Program-made: the position numbers and the translations under genes
The notes under the pieces: model-generated
Databases searched by the model: none
What the model saw: only the letters and a program-made list of their open reading frames with translations
Told to the model about the DNA's origin: nothing
In this document: piece after piece, positions 51,483 to 62,453 of the stretch
How the letters are laid out: each line of letters begins with the position of its first letter
How positions within the stretch are numbered: position 1 is the stretch's first letter
DNA from: Brevibacillus parabrevis
Lineage (GTDB): Bacteria > Bacillota > Bacilli > Brevibacillales > Brevibacillaceae
Direction: 5' to 3'
Assembly (NCBI RefSeq): GCF_003710905.1
Contig: NZ_RHHV01000012.1
Span: forward strand, 186,001-250,000
DNA: 64,000 nt

Positions 51483-52817
51483 ATGAGCCAAAAACACTAT
51501 GTTGATGTAGACGAAACACCACAGATTTCCAAGCTGCTGCCGCTATCCATTCAACACTTGTTCGCGATGTTCGGCTCTACGGTACTGGTGCCGATCCTGA
51601 CCGGGCTCGATGTAGCGACGGCGCTGTTCACCAGCGGAATCGGCACGCTTTTGTTCCTCTGGATCACAAAAGGAAAAATTCCGAACTATCTCGGATCATC
51701 ATTCGCCTTCATCGGCCCGATCATCGCCGTAACGGCTTCGCACGGAGTAGGCACTGCACTGCTCGGCTGCTTCTTGTCCGGGATCGTGTACATCATCGTC
51801 GCGGGCATTGTGAAAAAGGCAGGCGTCAAGTGGCTTGACAAAGTGCTGCCTCCGGTTGTGATCGCCTCGGTCATCGTCGTCATCGGACTGAGCTTGGCTG
51901 GTGTAGCGGTAGACATGGCAACGAAGGTAACGGTAGATGGACAGTCGCAAATGTCTCTGACCTCCATCGAAATTTCTCTGGTGACGATGCTGATCACCAT
52001 TTTGGCAGCGGTTATGCTGCGCGGCTTCCTCGGACTCATCCCGATCCTGATCGGAATTATCACAGGGTATGTCTACACGCTGATTCGTCACCCGGAACTG
52101 ATTGACTTTCAAAAGGTTGTTACAGCCGACTGGTTTGTTGCGCCACCGTTCAAGTTCGGTGAAGTGATGGGGGTGATCGGCAACGGATCTGCCTGGATCG
52201 CCGCACTGGTTATCGCGCCAGTCGCATTCGTCACACTGGCAGAGCATCTGGGCCACTTGTTGGTAACAAGCAAAGTCATGGATCGTGACCTGATGAAAAA
52301 TCCAGGTCTGCACCGCAGCTTGCTCGGTGACGGGATTGCCACTTCGCTGGCCGCGTTCATCGGTGGGCCGCCAGCGACAACGTACGGCGAAAACATCGGG
52401 GTATTGGCCATCACTCGTGTGTACAGCAAAGTAGTCATCGGTCTGGCAGCCGTCTTCGCCATCCTGTTCGCCTTCATCGGCAAAATCAGTGCGCTGTTGA
52501 TGACGATTCCGACTCCGGTGCTTGGCGGTGTGTCGATTATCCTGTTCGGGATTATCGCGGCACAAGGCTTGCGGATGTACGTAGAACACAAAGTAGACTT
52601 TGCCAATAAACGCAACATGATTGTCGCCGCTGCGATTCTCGTCACCGGGATCGGCGGATACAAGATCAGCTTTGCAGGTGGAGGTCTTTTCAGCGACCTG
52701 ACCATTGACAATATCGCATTCTCTACCTTCCTGGGAATCTTCCTGCACCTCATCCTGCCTGGCAAAGAGTCGGCGATGGGGGAAGCATCCCGCGAAGACG
52801 AAAAACAAATCGCGTAA
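51483..52817 (+). CDS. pyrP: Uracil permease PyrP
   Basis: A 444-residue NCS2/UraA-family symporter with about 14 membrane segments. LPLSIQHLFAMFGSTVLVPILTGL at the N-terminus, FAFIGPIIA, and the substrate loop GGPPATTYGENIGVLAITR are diagnostic. It imports uracil for salvage and is under separate PyrR attenuation, as in B. subtilis. ATG at 51483; the start of a cytosolic tail follows the last helix. Confidence 0.95.
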   Translation: MSQKHYVDVDETPQISKLLPLSIQHLFAMFGSTVLVPILTGLDVATALFTSGIGTLLFLWITKGKIPNYLGSSFAFIGPIIAVTASHGVGTALLGCFLSGIVYIIVAGIVKKAGVKWLDKVLPPVVIASVIVVIGLSLAGVAVDMATKVTVDGQSQMSLTSIEISLVTMLITILAAVMLRGFLGLIPILIGIITGYVYTLIRHPELIDFQKVVTADWFVAPPFKFGEVMGVIGNGSAWIAALVIAPVAFVTLAEHLGHLLVTSKVMDRDLMKNPGLHRSLLGDGIATSLAAFIGGPPATTYGENIGVLAITRVYSKVVIGLAAVFAILFAFIGKISALLMTIPTPVLGGVSIILFGIIAAQGLRMYVEHKVDFANKRNMIVAAAILVTGIGGYKISFAGGGLFSDLTIDNIAFSTFLGIFLHLILPGKESAMGEASREDEKQIA

Positions 52818-52834
52818 ACGTTCCCCATTCCTTT

Positions 52835-52957
52835 AAATCCAGTCCCGAGAGGCTGGCAAGGCATAGAACGCTGTTTTGGCTGCCCAAAATCGGCATCCGT
52901 CCGGCTTCTTGTCTCTGCTACCTCTCCATAGGTAACGTGAGTCAAGAAGCTTTTTCT
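52835..52957 (+). promoter_or_regulatory. PyrR attenuator 3 (pyrP-pyrB)
   Basis: AATCCAGTCCCGAGAGGCTG (from 52836) is the PyrR motif, and a terminator GCTTCTTG/CAAGAAGC (52904-52911 and 52943-52950) with a T-run follows. The terminator loop is unusually long (about 31 bases) and contains its own small hairpin (CCTATGG-like region). Confidence 0.85.
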
Positions 52958-52990
52958 TTCGATAAATCAGATTAACCGGAGGGATTTTCG

Positions 52991-53932
52991 ATGAACAACC
53001 TAGCGCACCTGATTGGCTTGAAAGACTTGTCCAAACAACAGTTGGTCCAGCTTTTGGACCGCGCGCAATACTGGGCAGCTAGACCCAGTGAGCAAGCAGA
53101 CATCTTGCGCGGCCGCTTCGTGGCGAATCTGTTCTTTGAAGCCAGCACCAGAACCCGCTTCTCTTTCGAAGTAGCTCAAAAGAGACTCGGCGCACATGTG
53201 TTGAACTTCATCCCGGAAACCTCCTCTACAGTAAAAGGCGAGACGGTGTATGACACGATCCGCACGCTGGAAGCGATGGGCGTGGAGGCTGCGGTGATCC
53301 GCACGAAAAAGGAAGGGCTGTTGCAGGAGCTGGCGCAGACGGTAGACATGAAGCTGGTCAACGCCGGAGACGGGACAAACGAGCATCCGACCCAATGCCT
53401 GCTCGACCTGCTGACGATGAAACAGCAGTTCGGCATGCTGGAGGGCTTGACGGTGGCGATCATCGGCGACTTGCGCCATAGCCGCGTGCTCGGTTCGCAC
53501 CTGCACGCCATGCCTAAGCTGGGAATCAATCTGCTGCTGGCTGGTCCGCCTGCGATGATGCCAGCGGACATCCCGCAAGGCGTCAAAGTAGTGAGCATGG
53601 AAGAAGCGATCCAAACTTCAGATGTAGTCATGATGCTCCGCGTCCAGCTGGAGCGCCACACTGAATCGCTCTACACTTCCAAGGAAGAGTACCACAAAGC
53701 ATTCGGGCTGACGCTGGAGCGGGCGACCATGATGAAGCAAGGCGCGGTCATCATGCATCCGGCCCCTGTCAATCGCGGAGTCGAGATTCACACCGACCTG
53801 GTAGAATGCGAAACATCTTTAATCCAAAAACAAGTAACCAATGGAGTCGCAGCGAGAATGGCTGTACTGGAAACTCTGCTGAAAGGGAGCGATACAAAAT
53901 GGGAACCATCCTTGGCAACGGCAACGTACTAA
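52991..53932 (+). CDS. pyrB: Aspartate carbamoyltransferase catalytic subunit
   Basis: A 313-residue enzyme forming N-carbamoyl-aspartate. Carbamoyl-phosphate motif STRTRFSFE, and HPTQCLLDL (aspartate side) are present, with VMMLRVQLERH of the second domain. No PyrI regulatory subunit is nearby, as in other Bacillales. Start ATG 52991 with GGAGGG. The gene overlaps pyrC by 34 bases. Confidence 0.97.
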   Translation: MNNLAHLIGLKDLSKQQLVQLLDRAQYWAARPSEQADILRGRFVANLFFEASTRTRFSFEVAQKRLGAHVLNFIPETSSTVKGETVYDTIRTLEAMGVEAAVIRTKKEGLLQELAQTVDMKLVNAGDGTNEHPTQCLLDLLTMKQQFGMLEGLTVAIIGDLRHSRVLGSHLHAMPKLGINLLLAGPPAMMPADIPQGVKVVSMEEAIQTSDVVMMLRVQLERHTESLYTSKEEYHKAFGLTLERATMMKQGAVIMHPAPVNRGVEIHTDLVECETSLIQKQVTNGVAARMAVLETLLKGSDTKWEPSLATATY

Positions 53933-55179
53933 ATCAGGCGGGAGAACTGATCCCGGTAGAAATATTGGTGGAAGAGGGACGAATCGCCGCGATGGGAGAA
54001 AGCCTGCCGCGCGAAGGCCATGACTGGGTAGATTGCAAAGGCGGAATGATCAGTGCGGGATTGATTGATGTCCACGTCCACCTGCGCGAGCCGGGTTTTG
54101 AACATAAAGAAACAATCGAGACAGGAGCGACAGCAGCCGTGCGTGGCGGCTTCACCACGATCTGCTGCATGCCGAATACCCGTCCTTCCATTGACAGTGT
54201 GGAAACCGTGACCTCGATCCTGGACAAAGCGCGTGCAGCCGGAAAGGCCCGCGTGATTCCTTACGGCGCGATCACTGTACGCCAATTGGGAAAAGAACTG
54301 ACAGATTTCGCAGGCTTGAAGGAAGCGGGAATTTTTGCCCTGACAGATGACGGTGTCGGCGTGCAGTCCACGGCGATGATGAAAAAAGCGATGACAGCAG
54401 CAGCCGAGCTGGGAATTTCGATTGTCGCCCACTGCGAGGACGAAGACCTGCTGATTCCGGGAGCAGCCTTGCACGACGGCGTGGTCGCAGCGCGCCACGG
54501 ACTGCCTGGCATTCCGTCCGAATCCGAGTCCATCCACGTCGGACGCGACATTTTGCTTGCGGAACAGACAGGTGTGCACTACCACGTATGCCACATCAGC
54601 GCAAAAGAATCTGTAAGACTCGTGCGCGACGGGAAGCGTGCAGGTGTGAACGTCACTTGCGAAGTAACGCCACACCACTTGCTGCTGTGTGACGAGGACA
54701 TCCCGGACAATCTGGATACGAACTGGAAAATGAATCCGCCGCTGCGTTCCCGCGAGGATCGCGCAGCGCTGATCGCCGGGCTGAAAGACGGCACGATCGA
54801 CATGATCGCGACAGACCACGCTCCACATACGCAGGAAGAAAAAGCAAACGGCATGGCTCGCGCGCCATTCGGCATCGTCGGTCTGGAAACAGCTTTCCCG
54901 CTGCTTTACACCAACCTGGTGCAAACAGGCGAGCTGACGCTGCAAAGACTGGTTGAGCTGTTGACTGTACAGCCAGCGAAAGCTTTCGGACTGTCGGCCG
55001 GACGTTTGGAAGTAGGCGCGGTGGCAGACTTGACTGTCATCGACCTGGAGACAGAAAAGAAAATTGATCCGACAACCTTTGCCAGCAAAGGAATCAATAC
55101 ACCGTTTACGGGATGGGCGTGCAAAGGCTGGCCGATCCTAACACTGGTAGACGGCAAGATCGTACATCAAGGCGTGTAA
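53899..55179 (+). CDS. pyrC: Dihydroorotase
   Basis: A 426-residue type I dihydroorotase. ATG at 53899 (frame open from 53806) has AAAGGGAG and gives GTILGNGNVLNQAGE as N-terminus. Zn motif DVHVHLREPGFEHKE, the HCED metal His, and the catalytic Asp in ATDHAPHT are present. It overlaps the end of pyrB. Cyclises carbamoyl-aspartate to dihydroorotate. Confidence 0.97.
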   Translation: MGTILGNGNVLNQAGELIPVEILVEEGRIAAMGESLPREGHDWVDCKGGMISAGLIDVHVHLREPGFEHKETIETGATAAVRGGFTTICCMPNTRPSIDSVETVTSILDKARAAGKARVIPYGAITVRQLGKELTDFAGLKEAGIFALTDDGVGVQSTAMMKKAMTAAAELGISIVAHCEDEDLLIPGAALHDGVVAARHGLPGIPSESESIHVGRDILLAEQTGVHYHVCHISAKESVRLVRDGKRAGVNVTCEVTPHHLLLCDEDIPDNLDTNWKMNPPLRSREDRAALIAGLKDGTIDMIATDHAPHTQEEKANGMARAPFGIVGLETAFPLLYTNLVQTGELTLQRLVELLTVQPAKAFGLSAGRLEVGAVADLTVIDLETEKKIDPTTFASKGINTPFTGWACKGWPILTLVDGKIVHQGV

Positions 55180-55264
55180 AACGACTCAGCCTGTCAACTA
55201 GCAAGCGAGCGGGCACCTATGGGAGAGACGGCAGCTTTTACACGAAAATGAAGGAGGAGCATAG

Positions 55265-56362
55265 ATGCGTGCAAGATTGATTTTGGAAGACGGAACAGAA
55301 TTTATCGGAACAGCGTTCGGAGCGACGAAGGAATCCTACGGGGAAGTGGTTTTCAATACAGGACTGACAGGATACCAGGAAGTTCTGTCTGACCCGTCCT
55401 ACTGCGGGCAGATCGTAACCATGACATACCCGCTGATCGGGAACTACGGGATCAACCGCGACGACTTTGAAGCTGTTCGTCCGTACATTCACGGCTTCGT
55501 CGTCCGCGAGCATTGCGATATGCCGAGCAACTGGCGCAACACCAACACGCTGGATGAGCTGCTGAAAACATACGACATCCCGGGGATCGCCGGAGTAGAC
55601 ACGCGGATGCTGACGAGAAAAATCCGCTACCACGGCACGATGAAAGGCATGATTACGACCAGTGAAGCCCCGCTTGACGAGCTGGTGGCAGCGCTCAACA
55701 GCACGACCTTGATGACGGATCAAGTTTCCCGCGTCTCTACAAAAAGCGTGTTCAGCTGCCCGGGGACGGGACATCGCGTCGCACTCGTTGACTTTGGCTC
55801 CAAGCACGGCATCTTGCGCGAACTGACCAAGCGCAACTGCGATGTGGTCGTCGTGCCGTATGACGTGACGGCAGAAGAAATTCGCCGCATCCAGCCAGAC
55901 GGCATCCTCTTGTCCAATGGCCCTGGCGACCCGAAAGATGTACCGCAAGCAAGCGAGATGATCCGCAGCATTTTGGGAGAATACCCGCTGTTCGGCATCT
56001 GTCTCGGACACCAGCTGTTCGCCCTCGCTTCTGGCGCAGACACGATGAAAATGAAATTCGGCCACCGCGGCGGCAACCATCCGGTGAAAGAGCTGCCGAC
56101 GGGACGCACATACATCACTTCCCAAAACCACAGCTACGCTGTAAAAGAAGATTCGCTCGCGGGAACCGAGCTGGAAGTTACCCATATCGCTCTGAATGAC
56201 GGGACGATTGAAGGACTGCGCAACCAAGCGAAGAACGCCTTCTCCGTTCAGTATCACCCGGAAGCGGCTCCAGGGCCGTACGACTCCGGCTACTTGTTCG
56301 ACCAGTTTCTTGCGATGATGGAAACCGCTAAGGAGGAAAAAACTCATGCCAAAACACGCTAA
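55265..56362 (+). CDS. carA: Carbamoyl-phosphate synthase small (glutaminase) subunit
   Basis: A 365-residue class I glutamine amidotransferase subunit (PyrAA). The nucleophile Cys lies in [11 protein letters not shown], and the His-Glu pair is in [11 protein letters not shown]-terminal domain: [15 protein letters not shown]. Start ATG 55265 with AAGGAGGA. The 3' end overlaps carB by 17 bases, giving tight coupling. Confidence 0.97.
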   Translation: MRARLILEDGTEFIGTAFGATKESYGEVVFNTGLTGYQEVLSDPSYCGQIVTMTYPLIGNYGINRDDFEAVRPYIHGFVVREHCDMPSNWRNTNTLDELLKTYDIPGIAGVDTRMLTRKIRYHGTMKGMITTSEAPLDELVAALNSTTLMTDQVSRVSTKSVFSCPGTGHRVALVDFGSKHGILRELTKRNCDVVVVPYDVTAEEIRRIQPDGILLSNGPGDPKDVPQASEMIRSILGEYPLFGICLGHQLFALASGADTMKMKFGHRGGNHPVKELPTGRTYITSQNHSYAVKEDSLAGTELEVTHIALNDGTIEGLRNQAKNAFSVQYHPEAAPGPYDSGYLFDQFLAMMETAKEEKTHAKTR

Positions 56363-59300
56363 TTTGAAAAAAATCCTCGTGATCGGATCGGGTCCCATCG
56401 TCATCGGGCAAGCTGCGGAATTTGACTACGCTGGTACGCAAGCTTGCGAAGCATTGAAAGAAGAGGGCATGGAAGTTGTCCTGATCAACTCCAACCCGGC
56501 GACTATCATGACTGATACCAACATGGCTGACAAAGTGTACATCGAGCCAATCACGCCTGAATTTGTGGCGCGCGTGATCCGCCAGGAGAAGCCGGACGGA
56601 CTTTTGCCTACCCTTGGCGGTCAAACCGGCCTGAACATGGCGGTTGCCCTTGCAGAAGCAGGCATTTTGGAGCAAGAAAACGTGAAGCTGCTCGGCACCA
56701 AGCTGGAATCGATCAAGCAGGCGGAAGACCGTGAGCTGTTCCGCGCACTCATGAACGAGCTGGGCGAGCCGGTTCCTGAATCGGTGATCGTCAGCACAGT
56801 CGAAGAAGCGGTCAATTTTGCCAACGAAATCGGTTATCCGATCATCGTGCGCCCAGCCTACACCCTGGGTGGAACAGGCGGCGGAATTTGCGACGACGAA
56901 GAAAGCCTCCGCGAGATCGTCGCAAGCGGTCTGAAATACTCGCCGATTACCCAGTGCCTGATCGAGAAAAGCATTGCCGGAATGAAGGAAATCGAGTACG
57001 AAGTCATGCGCGATGCCAACGACAACTGCATCGTGGTCTGCAACATGGAAAACATCGACCCGGTAGGGGTTCACACAGGTGACTCGATCGTCGTAGCGCC
57101 AAGCCAGACGCTCGCTGACCGCGAGTACCAGATGCTGCGCTCTTCCGCGCTGAACATCATTCGCGCACTCGGCATCGAAGGCGGCTGCAACGTGCAGTAC
57201 GCGCTTGATCCGCACAGCTTCCAATATTACGTCATCGAGGTAAACCCGCGCGTAAGCCGTTCCTCTGCGCTGGCTTCCAAAGCGACTGGCTACCCGATTG
57301 CGAAAATGGCAGCGAAAATCGCCATCGGCTATACGCTGGATGAACTGAAAAACCCGGTGACAGGACAGACGTACGCTTGCTTTGAGCCGACACTGGATTA
57401 CATCGTGAGCAAAATCCCGCGCTGGCCGTTTGACAAGTTCCAGTCTGCCAACCGCAAGCTCGGCACGCAAATGAAAGCGACAGGCGAAGTCATGGCGATC
57501 GGACGCACTTTTGAAGAATCGATCATGAAGGCGATCCGCTCCCTGGAAATCGGTTCCTACCACATCGAGATCAAAGGGGCGGGAGAGATTTCCGAAGAGG
57601 AACTGACAGCCCGTCTGATTCAGGCCGACGATGAGCGCCTGTTCCTGCTGGCGGAAGCACTGCGCCGCGGCTGGACCATCGACCAACTGCACAGCTTGAC
57701 GAAGATCGACCTGTTCTTCCTGCACAAGTTCCACAAAATGATCGCTTTTGAACAAGAGCTGGCAAACGGACTGACTGCCGACAAACTGTTTGAAGCAAAA
57801 CGGATGGGCTTCACCGACCGGAAAATCGCCGAGCTGTGCGGCGAAACCGAAGAAGCAGTACGTGCGCTTCGCATGGAAAAAGGCTTCGTTCCGGTATACA
57901 AAATGGTAGATACGTGCGCAGCCGAATTTGAAGCGCAAACGCCTTACTACTACTCCAGCTACGAGGTAGAAGATGAGCGCATCGAAACAGGCAAAAAGCG
58001 CGTGGTCGTACTTGGCTCCGGCCCGATCCGGATCGGTCAAGGGATCGAGTTTGACTACGCAACCGTGCATGCTGTCTGGGCTTTGCGCGAAGCGGGCTAT
58101 GAAGCGGTCATCATCAACAACAACCCGGAGACGGTTTCGACAGACTTCAATACATCCGACCGCCTGTACTTCGAGCCGCTGTACATCGAAGACGTCATGA
58201 ACATTCTCGATGTCGAGAAACCGGAAGGCGTGATCGTGCAGTTCGGCGGACAAACAGCGATCAACCTGGCTGACAAGCTGGCCGAGCGCGGCATCAAAAT
58301 TTTGGGCACGAGCCTGGAAAACATCGATGCGGCAGAAAACCGCGAGAAGTTCGAAGCGCTCCTGCGCAGCCTGGATATCGCGCAGCCGCCTGGCAAGACG
58401 GTAACATCTGTCGAGCAAGCGGTAGTCGCAGCGGAATCCCTCGGCTTCCCGGTACTGGTTCGTCCATCCTACGTCTTGGGCGGACGGGCAATGGAGATCG
58501 TCTACAACGAAGCCGAGCTTCGCGAGTATATGGAAAAAGCAGTGAAGGTCAACCCGGATCACCCGGTATTGGTCGACCGTTACATGGTCGGGGTAGAGGC
58601 AGAAGTCGATGCGATCTGCGATGGCGAAAACGTGCTGATCCCAGGCATCATGGAGCACATCGAGCGCGCAGGGGTTCACTCCGGCGACTCTATCGCGGTT
58701 TACCCGCCGCAATCGCTGTCCCAGGCGATCAAGGATGAACTGATCGACATGACGACGAAGCTGGCGCGTGCGCTGCAAGTCAAAGGCTTGCTCAACATCC
58801 AGTTCGTCATCTACAAAGATCGCCCATACGTCATCGAGGTGAATCCGCGCTCTTCCCGTACGGTGCCATTCCTTTCCAAAGTGACAGGCATTCCGATGGC
58901 GAACATCGCAACGAAAGCGATTCTCGGCCACTCGATCGTCGAGCAAGGCTTCACACCGGGCTATCATCCGGAAGAATCGGTTGTATCGGTCAAAGTTCCG
59001 GTCTTCTCCTTCGCCAAGCTGCGTCGCGTAGACATTACGCTCGGCCCGGAAATGAAGTCGACCGGGGAAGTCATGGGCCGGGAGAGCACGCTGGCAAAAG
59101 CGCTGTACAAAGGCTTGGTCGCTGCTGGCATGAACATCCCGACACAAGGAACCTTGCTCGTAACAGTAGCAGACAAAGACAAGGAAGAAGCGCTCGACAT
59201 CGTAAAACGTTTCCGCCACCTCGGCTTCAAGCTGATGGCGACGGCAGGAACGGCTGATTATCTGGAGCAAGCAGGCTTGTCCGTTACACGCGTGAACAAA

Positions 59301-59561
59301 CTGTCCGAAGGCACACCAAATCTGCTCGACGTGATCCATACAGGCGAAGCGAACATCGTGCTCAACACGCTGACAAAAGGCAAAACGCCACAGCGCGACG
59401 GCTTCCGCATCCGCCGCGAAGCAGTAGAGAACGGCGCGGTATGCTTGACTTCGCTGGACACAGCTTCTGCCCTCCTGCATGTGCTGGAAACGATCACGTT
59501 CTCGACAGAAGCAATGCCTGCCCAACGCGCAGGTGCGAAAGTGGCAGCAACCGTATCCTAG
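56346..59561 (+). CDS. carB: Carbamoyl-phosphate synthase large subunit
   Basis: A 1071-residue two-fold synthetase (PyrAB). Two ATP-grasp halves are visible, each starting with a nucleotide motif ([21 protein letters not shown] and [20 protein letters not shown]), an oligomerisation region near residues 400-550 and a C-terminal MGS-like allosteric domain from about 935. In Bacillales it is part of the pyr-regulated operon and is UMP/PRPP sensitive. The next gene starts 46 bp downstream, which leaves no room for pyrK or pyrD. Confidence 0.98.
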   Translation: MPKHANLKKILVIGSGPIVIGQAAEFDYAGTQACEALKEEGMEVVLINSNPATIMTDTNMADKVYIEPITPEFVARVIRQEKPDGLLPTLGGQTGLNMAVALAEAGILEQENVKLLGTKLESIKQAEDRELFRALMNELGEPVPESVIVSTVEEAVNFANEIGYPIIVRPAYTLGGTGGGICDDEESLREIVASGLKYSPITQCLIEKSIAGMKEIEYEVMRDANDNCIVVCNMENIDPVGVHTGDSIVVAPSQTLADREYQMLRSSALNIIRALGIEGGCNVQYALDPHSFQYYVIEVNPRVSRSSALASKATGYPIAKMAAKIAIGYTLDELKNPVTGQTYACFEPTLDYIVSKIPRWPFDKFQSANRKLGTQMKATGEVMAIGRTFEESIMKAIRSLEIGSYHIEIKGAGEISEEELTARLIQADDERLFLLAEALRRGWTIDQLHSLTKIDLFFLHKFHKMIAFEQELANGLTADKLFEAKRMGFTDRKIAELCGETEEAVRALRMEKGFVPVYKMVDTCAAEFEAQTPYYYSSYEVEDERIETGKKRVVVLGSGPIRIGQGIEFDYATVHAVWALREAGYEAVIINNNPETVSTDFNTSDRLYFEPLYIEDVMNILDVEKPEGVIVQFGGQTAINLADKLAERGIKILGTSLENIDAAENREKFEALLRSLDIAQPPGKTVTSVEQAVVAAESLGFPVLVRPSYVLGGRAMEIVYNEAELREYMEKAVKVNPDHPVLVDRYMVGVEAEVDAICDGENVLIPGIMEHIERAGVHSGDSIAVYPPQSLSQAIKDELIDMTTKLARALQVKGLLNIQFVIYKDRPYVIEVNPRSSRTVPFLSKVTGIPMANIATKAILGHSIVEQGFTPGYHPEESVVSVKVPVFSFAKLRRVDITLGPEMKSTGEVMGRESTLAKALYKGLVAAGMNIPTQGTLLVTVADKDKEEALDIVKRFRHLGFKLMATAGTADYLEQAGLSVTRVNKLSEGTPNLLDVIHTGEANIVLNTLTKGKTPQRDGFRIRREAVENGAVCLTSLDTASALLHVLETITFSTEAMPAQRAGAKVAATVS

Positions 59562-59607
59562 ACGAGGTTCGAGAGTAGCAGACCGGACGAGAAAAGGGGA
59601 GAGCAGT

Positions 59608-60345
59608 GTGCAACAGCAATTGACAGATGTTCGGGAGCGCATGATTGTTGCGCTCGACTTTTCCACCATGGATGAAGTGAAGAAGTGCCTGGAGCCGCTC
59701 TCCGGGCACATCCGCTACGTAAAAGTGGGGATGGAGCTGGCGTACGCCGAAGGCCCAGCCATCGTGTCCTATTTGAAAGAGCAGGGGCTCAAAGTGTTTG
59801 TGGACTTGAAAGTGCACGACATCCCGAATACAGCCAAAGGGGCGATGAAAAGCCTCGCGCGTCTTGGCGCTGACATGGTGAACGTGCATGCGGCCGGGGG
59901 CGTGGCAATGATGGCAGCGGCGAGGGAAGGATTGGAGCTGGGGACAGCGGCAGGTGCTGCTCGTCCTCTCCTGATCGGCGTAACGATGCTTACTTCGACA
60001 GGAATGCAGACGATGAACCAGGAGCTTGCGATCCCAGGCTCCGTCGAAGATGTCGTCGTGCATTACGCCATGATGACGAAGCAAGCCGGATTGGACGGAG
60101 TTGTCGCTTCTCCACTGGAAGTGCCGATGATCAAACAGGCAGCGGGCGAGTCTTTCGTAACCGTGACGCCAGGCATCCGTCCTTTGGGAACCGATCAGGG
60201 GGATCAGACGCGGATTACGACACCGGAACAGGCTTTCCGCCTGGGCAGCGACTATCTCGTGATCGGACGTGCCATCACAGGGGCAAAAGATCCCGCAGGC
60301 GTCTGGCAAAGCATCGTGGCAGCGGTAGAAGCAGATCGCGCGTAA
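59608..60345 (+). CDS. pyrF: Orotidine 5'-phosphate decarboxylase
   Basis: A 245-residue TIM-barrel enzyme converting OMP to UMP. The frame is open from 59479, but GTG at 59608 has AAGGGGAG and gives QQLTDVRERMIVALDF. The catalytic D-x-K-x-x-D motif is in DLKVHDIPNT; VTPGIRP is the phosphate motif. It follows carB directly; in B. subtilis pyrK and pyrD lie between. Confidence 0.97.
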   Translation: MQQQLTDVRERMIVALDFSTMDEVKKCLEPLSGHIRYVKVGMELAYAEGPAIVSYLKEQGLKVFVDLKVHDIPNTAKGAMKSLARLGADMVNVHAAGGVAMMAAAREGLELGTAAGAARPLLIGVTMLTSTGMQTMNQELAIPGSVEDVVVHYAMMTKQAGLDGVVASPLEVPMIKQAAGESFVTVTPGIRPLGTDQGDQTRITTPEQAFRLGSDYLVIGRAITGAKDPAGVWQSIVAAVEADRA

Positions 60346-60373
60346 GCATTCACGCCGGAAGGGATGAAGAGAA

Positions 60374-61012
60374 ATGACGACAAACACAACAGCCAAACAA
60401 ATTGCAGCGAACCTCCTGGAGATCGGAGCGGTTCACCTGCGCCCGGAACAGCCTTTTACCTGGACATCGGGAATCAAGTCGCCGATTTACTGCGACAACC
60501 GCATCACCATGTCTTACCCGCACGTACGCCGGGCGATTGCCCAGGCATTTGCCGAGCTGATCAAAGAAAAGTATCCAGACGCCGAAGTTGTGGCGGGAAC
60601 GGCTACGGCTGGCATTCCGCACGCGGCATGGGTGGCAGAAGTTCTTGATTTGCCAATGATTTACGTGCGCGACAAGGCAAAAGGACACGGCCGCCAAAAC
60701 CAGATCGAAGGCGCACTTTCCGCCGGACAAAAAGTAGTGGTCATCGAAGACCTGATTTCTACAGGCGGCAGCTCCCTGAAAGCAGCGCAAGCCGTTCAGG
60801 CAGAGGGCGGCGAGGTGCTGGGTGTCGTAGCGATCTTCAGCTACCAGTTCCCGGATGCGGAAAGCTTGTTTGCCGAAGCAGGCGTTCCTTGCACGACGAT
60901 TTCCCACTACACGGCACTGCTTGAGGCGGCAAAAGAACAAGGCGTAATCACAGCGGAACAGGAGAGCGTGCTGGGCGAATGGCGCAAATCTCCACGGACG
61001 TTTTTTGCATAA
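60374..61012 (+). CDS. pyrE: Orotate phosphoribosyltransferase
   Basis: A 212-residue enzyme that makes OMP from orotate and PRPP. The PRPP motif is [25 protein letters not shown] and [16 protein letters not shown] are the mobile-loop and flexible segments. Last gene of the pyr operon; a strong terminator follows at 61031. Confidence 0.97.
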   Translation: MTTNTTAKQIAANLLEIGAVHLRPEQPFTWTSGIKSPIYCDNRITMSYPHVRRAIAQAFAELIKEKYPDAEVVAGTATAGIPHAAWVAEVLDLPMIYVRDKAKGHGRQNQIEGALSAGQKVVVIEDLISTGGSSLKAAQAVQAEGGEVLGVVAIFSYQFPDAESLFAEAGVPCTTISHYTALLEAAKEQGVITAEQESVLGEWRKSPRTFFA

Positions 61013-61030
61013 AAACTGATTTGGCTTCGG

Positions 61031-61078
61031 AAAAGAGTGGACACCGTTGAAGTAACGGCTCCACTCTTTTTGTTTTTT
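61031..61078 (+). terminator. Terminator of the pyr operon
   Basis: AAAGAGTGG pairs with CCACTCTTT (61061 onwards) around a loop holding a second small hairpin (CCGTT/AACGG), followed by TTTTTGTTTTTT. Confidence 0.9.
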
Positions 61079-61281
61079 GGAAACGACCAACAAGGAGTGT
61101 CTCGGCACGTACAAAGTGGCGGACTGGGCGAGAGTTTACGCTTCGGGGAAAAAAGTCGCCAGATGGAAAAGCAAGACATCCGAATGGTTCGTTGCAAACG
61201 CAACTGGAGAGCGCAGAAGAGTGCCCGATCCAGGGGCCATCCTTTTTGCCTGCCTGTTCTGCGTAGCAGTGGAAACGCCCG

Positions 61282-62361
61282 TCAGACTTGATTTCGGACG
61301 CGAATCTGAACACCTTCTGCTTCGAAAAAGCGGGTGATCCACGTCTGCTCTTCACGCAGATCAGCCAGTTGTTCAGGGAAAAAGATGCCGCCAGCAGTAG
61401 CCAGATTGTTGTCTTCCATCAAGATTCTTTGCGCCTGGATGGCAGCTCCTGTAGCCGTCAGGTGAGTTTGTCCCTGCGGGTCGGTGATCTCCACCTGTCT
61501 GCGCGTGAGCACACCGTGCTGGTCGCGTCCTTCAATCTGGACGGTGACATGGTGCGCAGCGCCTGTGCCCGGGTTGTACAAAATGCTTTGCCGCGCTTTT
61601 TGCCCGAGCAGCTTCCACACTCCGCTCCGCACGAGGAAAACGAGTGCGGACGTGGACCATGTTTGATCGAAAGCGATGCGGAAGTTTGCTGAACGGACGG
61701 ACGAATCTTGTACCAATGTCACATGATCGGGCGTATCCAGCCGATAGCATTTGGCCCGAAAGCCGTTCGGAAAAGTAACCGGACGCGGCTCTGTCATAGG
61801 CAGAACGGTTCGCGTTTGGCTTCCTTCGAAAACGTGAAAAGGAATCGTCATCCTGTTCATGTAAGCGGTAGAATCCGGCCCTGCTTTATCATGCAAAGAG
61901 TAAAGGGCGTATATATCGACAGACGCTTCCTGCAAGCCGTCTGCGTACATTTTGCCGAAAAGGGCGGGAGTTCCTCCCATCCACCCAGAGGCGAGGACGA
62001 TTGGCGCACGAAGATCAACGCTTCGCAGTCGGTCGATGGCTCCCGAGAATCGCTCTGTCCAGCGGGTGACGTCCACGAGCGGAATTTGCCGCCGAGCGCT
62101 TGCGAGCAGCAGCCTGTCATCAGGATCGTTGACGGCATTAATAATGAGGGACAGGTCTTTTGGCGCATTAATAAGCGGGTCTGCTGCCGTATTGTCCACG
62201 AAAAGCGAATGAACTCGGGGAGAGGCGAAAGGAAGCGGCTTCCCCGGATTTCTGCCCCCGAGCAGCAATTGCAAGTCGTGATTTTGCTCGTGTAAAATGC
62301 GGGCAATTTGGCTGCCGACAGTCCCATACCCGCCGACGATTAATCCTTTTTTCTCAGCCAA
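61282..62361 (-). CDS. Saccharopine-dehydrogenase-like NAD(P)-binding oxidoreductase
   Basis: A 359-residue protein. The frame is open to 62463, but TTG at 62361 gives AEKKGLIVGGYGTVGSQIARIL, and GGAGGAG lies 6 bases upstream. The Rossmann motif GGYGTVG and LIINAVNDPDDRLLLASARRQIP place it in the saccharopine dehydrogenase/Sacchrp_dh_NADP family; a C-terminal substrate domain follows. Substrate unknown. It is the second gene of an ArsR-led operon, 92 bp after arsR; the gap holds a copy of the operator-like motif. Confidence 0.8.
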   Translation of the reverse strand: MAEKKGLIVGGYGTVGSQIARILHEQNHDLQLLLGGRNPGKPLPFASPRVHSLFVDNTAADPLINAPKDLSLIINAVNDPDDRLLLASARRQIPLVDVTRWTERFSGAIDRLRSVDLRAPIVLASGWMGGTPALFGKMYADGLQEASVDIYALYSLHDKAGPDSTAYMNRMTIPFHVFEGSQTRTVLPMTEPRPVTFPNGFRAKCYRLDTPDHVTLVQDSSVRSANFRIAFDQTWSTSALVFLVRSGVWKLLGQKARQSILYNPGTGAAHHVTVQIEGRDQHGVLTRRQVEITDPQGQTHLTATGAAIQAQRILMEDNNLATAGGIFFPEQLADLREEQTWITRFFEAEGVQIRVRNQV

Positions 62362-62392
62362 AGAAAACTCCTCCGTTTGTATGTTTATTTGT

Positions 62393-62406
62393 TTAAGTTT
62401 ATCAAC
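62393..62406 (+). promoter_or_regulatory. Operator-like motif, copy 2 (arsR-oxidoreductase gap)
   Basis: TTAAGTTTATCAAC. It matches the motif upstream of arsR in 13 of 14 positions, in the opposite orientation on the chromosome. It probably binds the ArsR-type repressor. Confidence 0.5.
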
Positions 62407-62453
62407 ATAAAGTGGAGAAGAAAAGGGACGCGCTGTCCCTTGCCAGTTGCTCG

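Noticed and set aside
56328-59711. 1127-codon open frame on the minus strand over carB
   Set aside because: It is the exact antisense of a gene with complete motifs. GC-rich third positions make antisense stops rare here; its translation has no domain and is full of His, Arg and Cys.
61037-61291. 84-codon plus-strand frame after pyrE
   Set aside because: It starts inside the pyr terminator hairpin and has no protein-like features.
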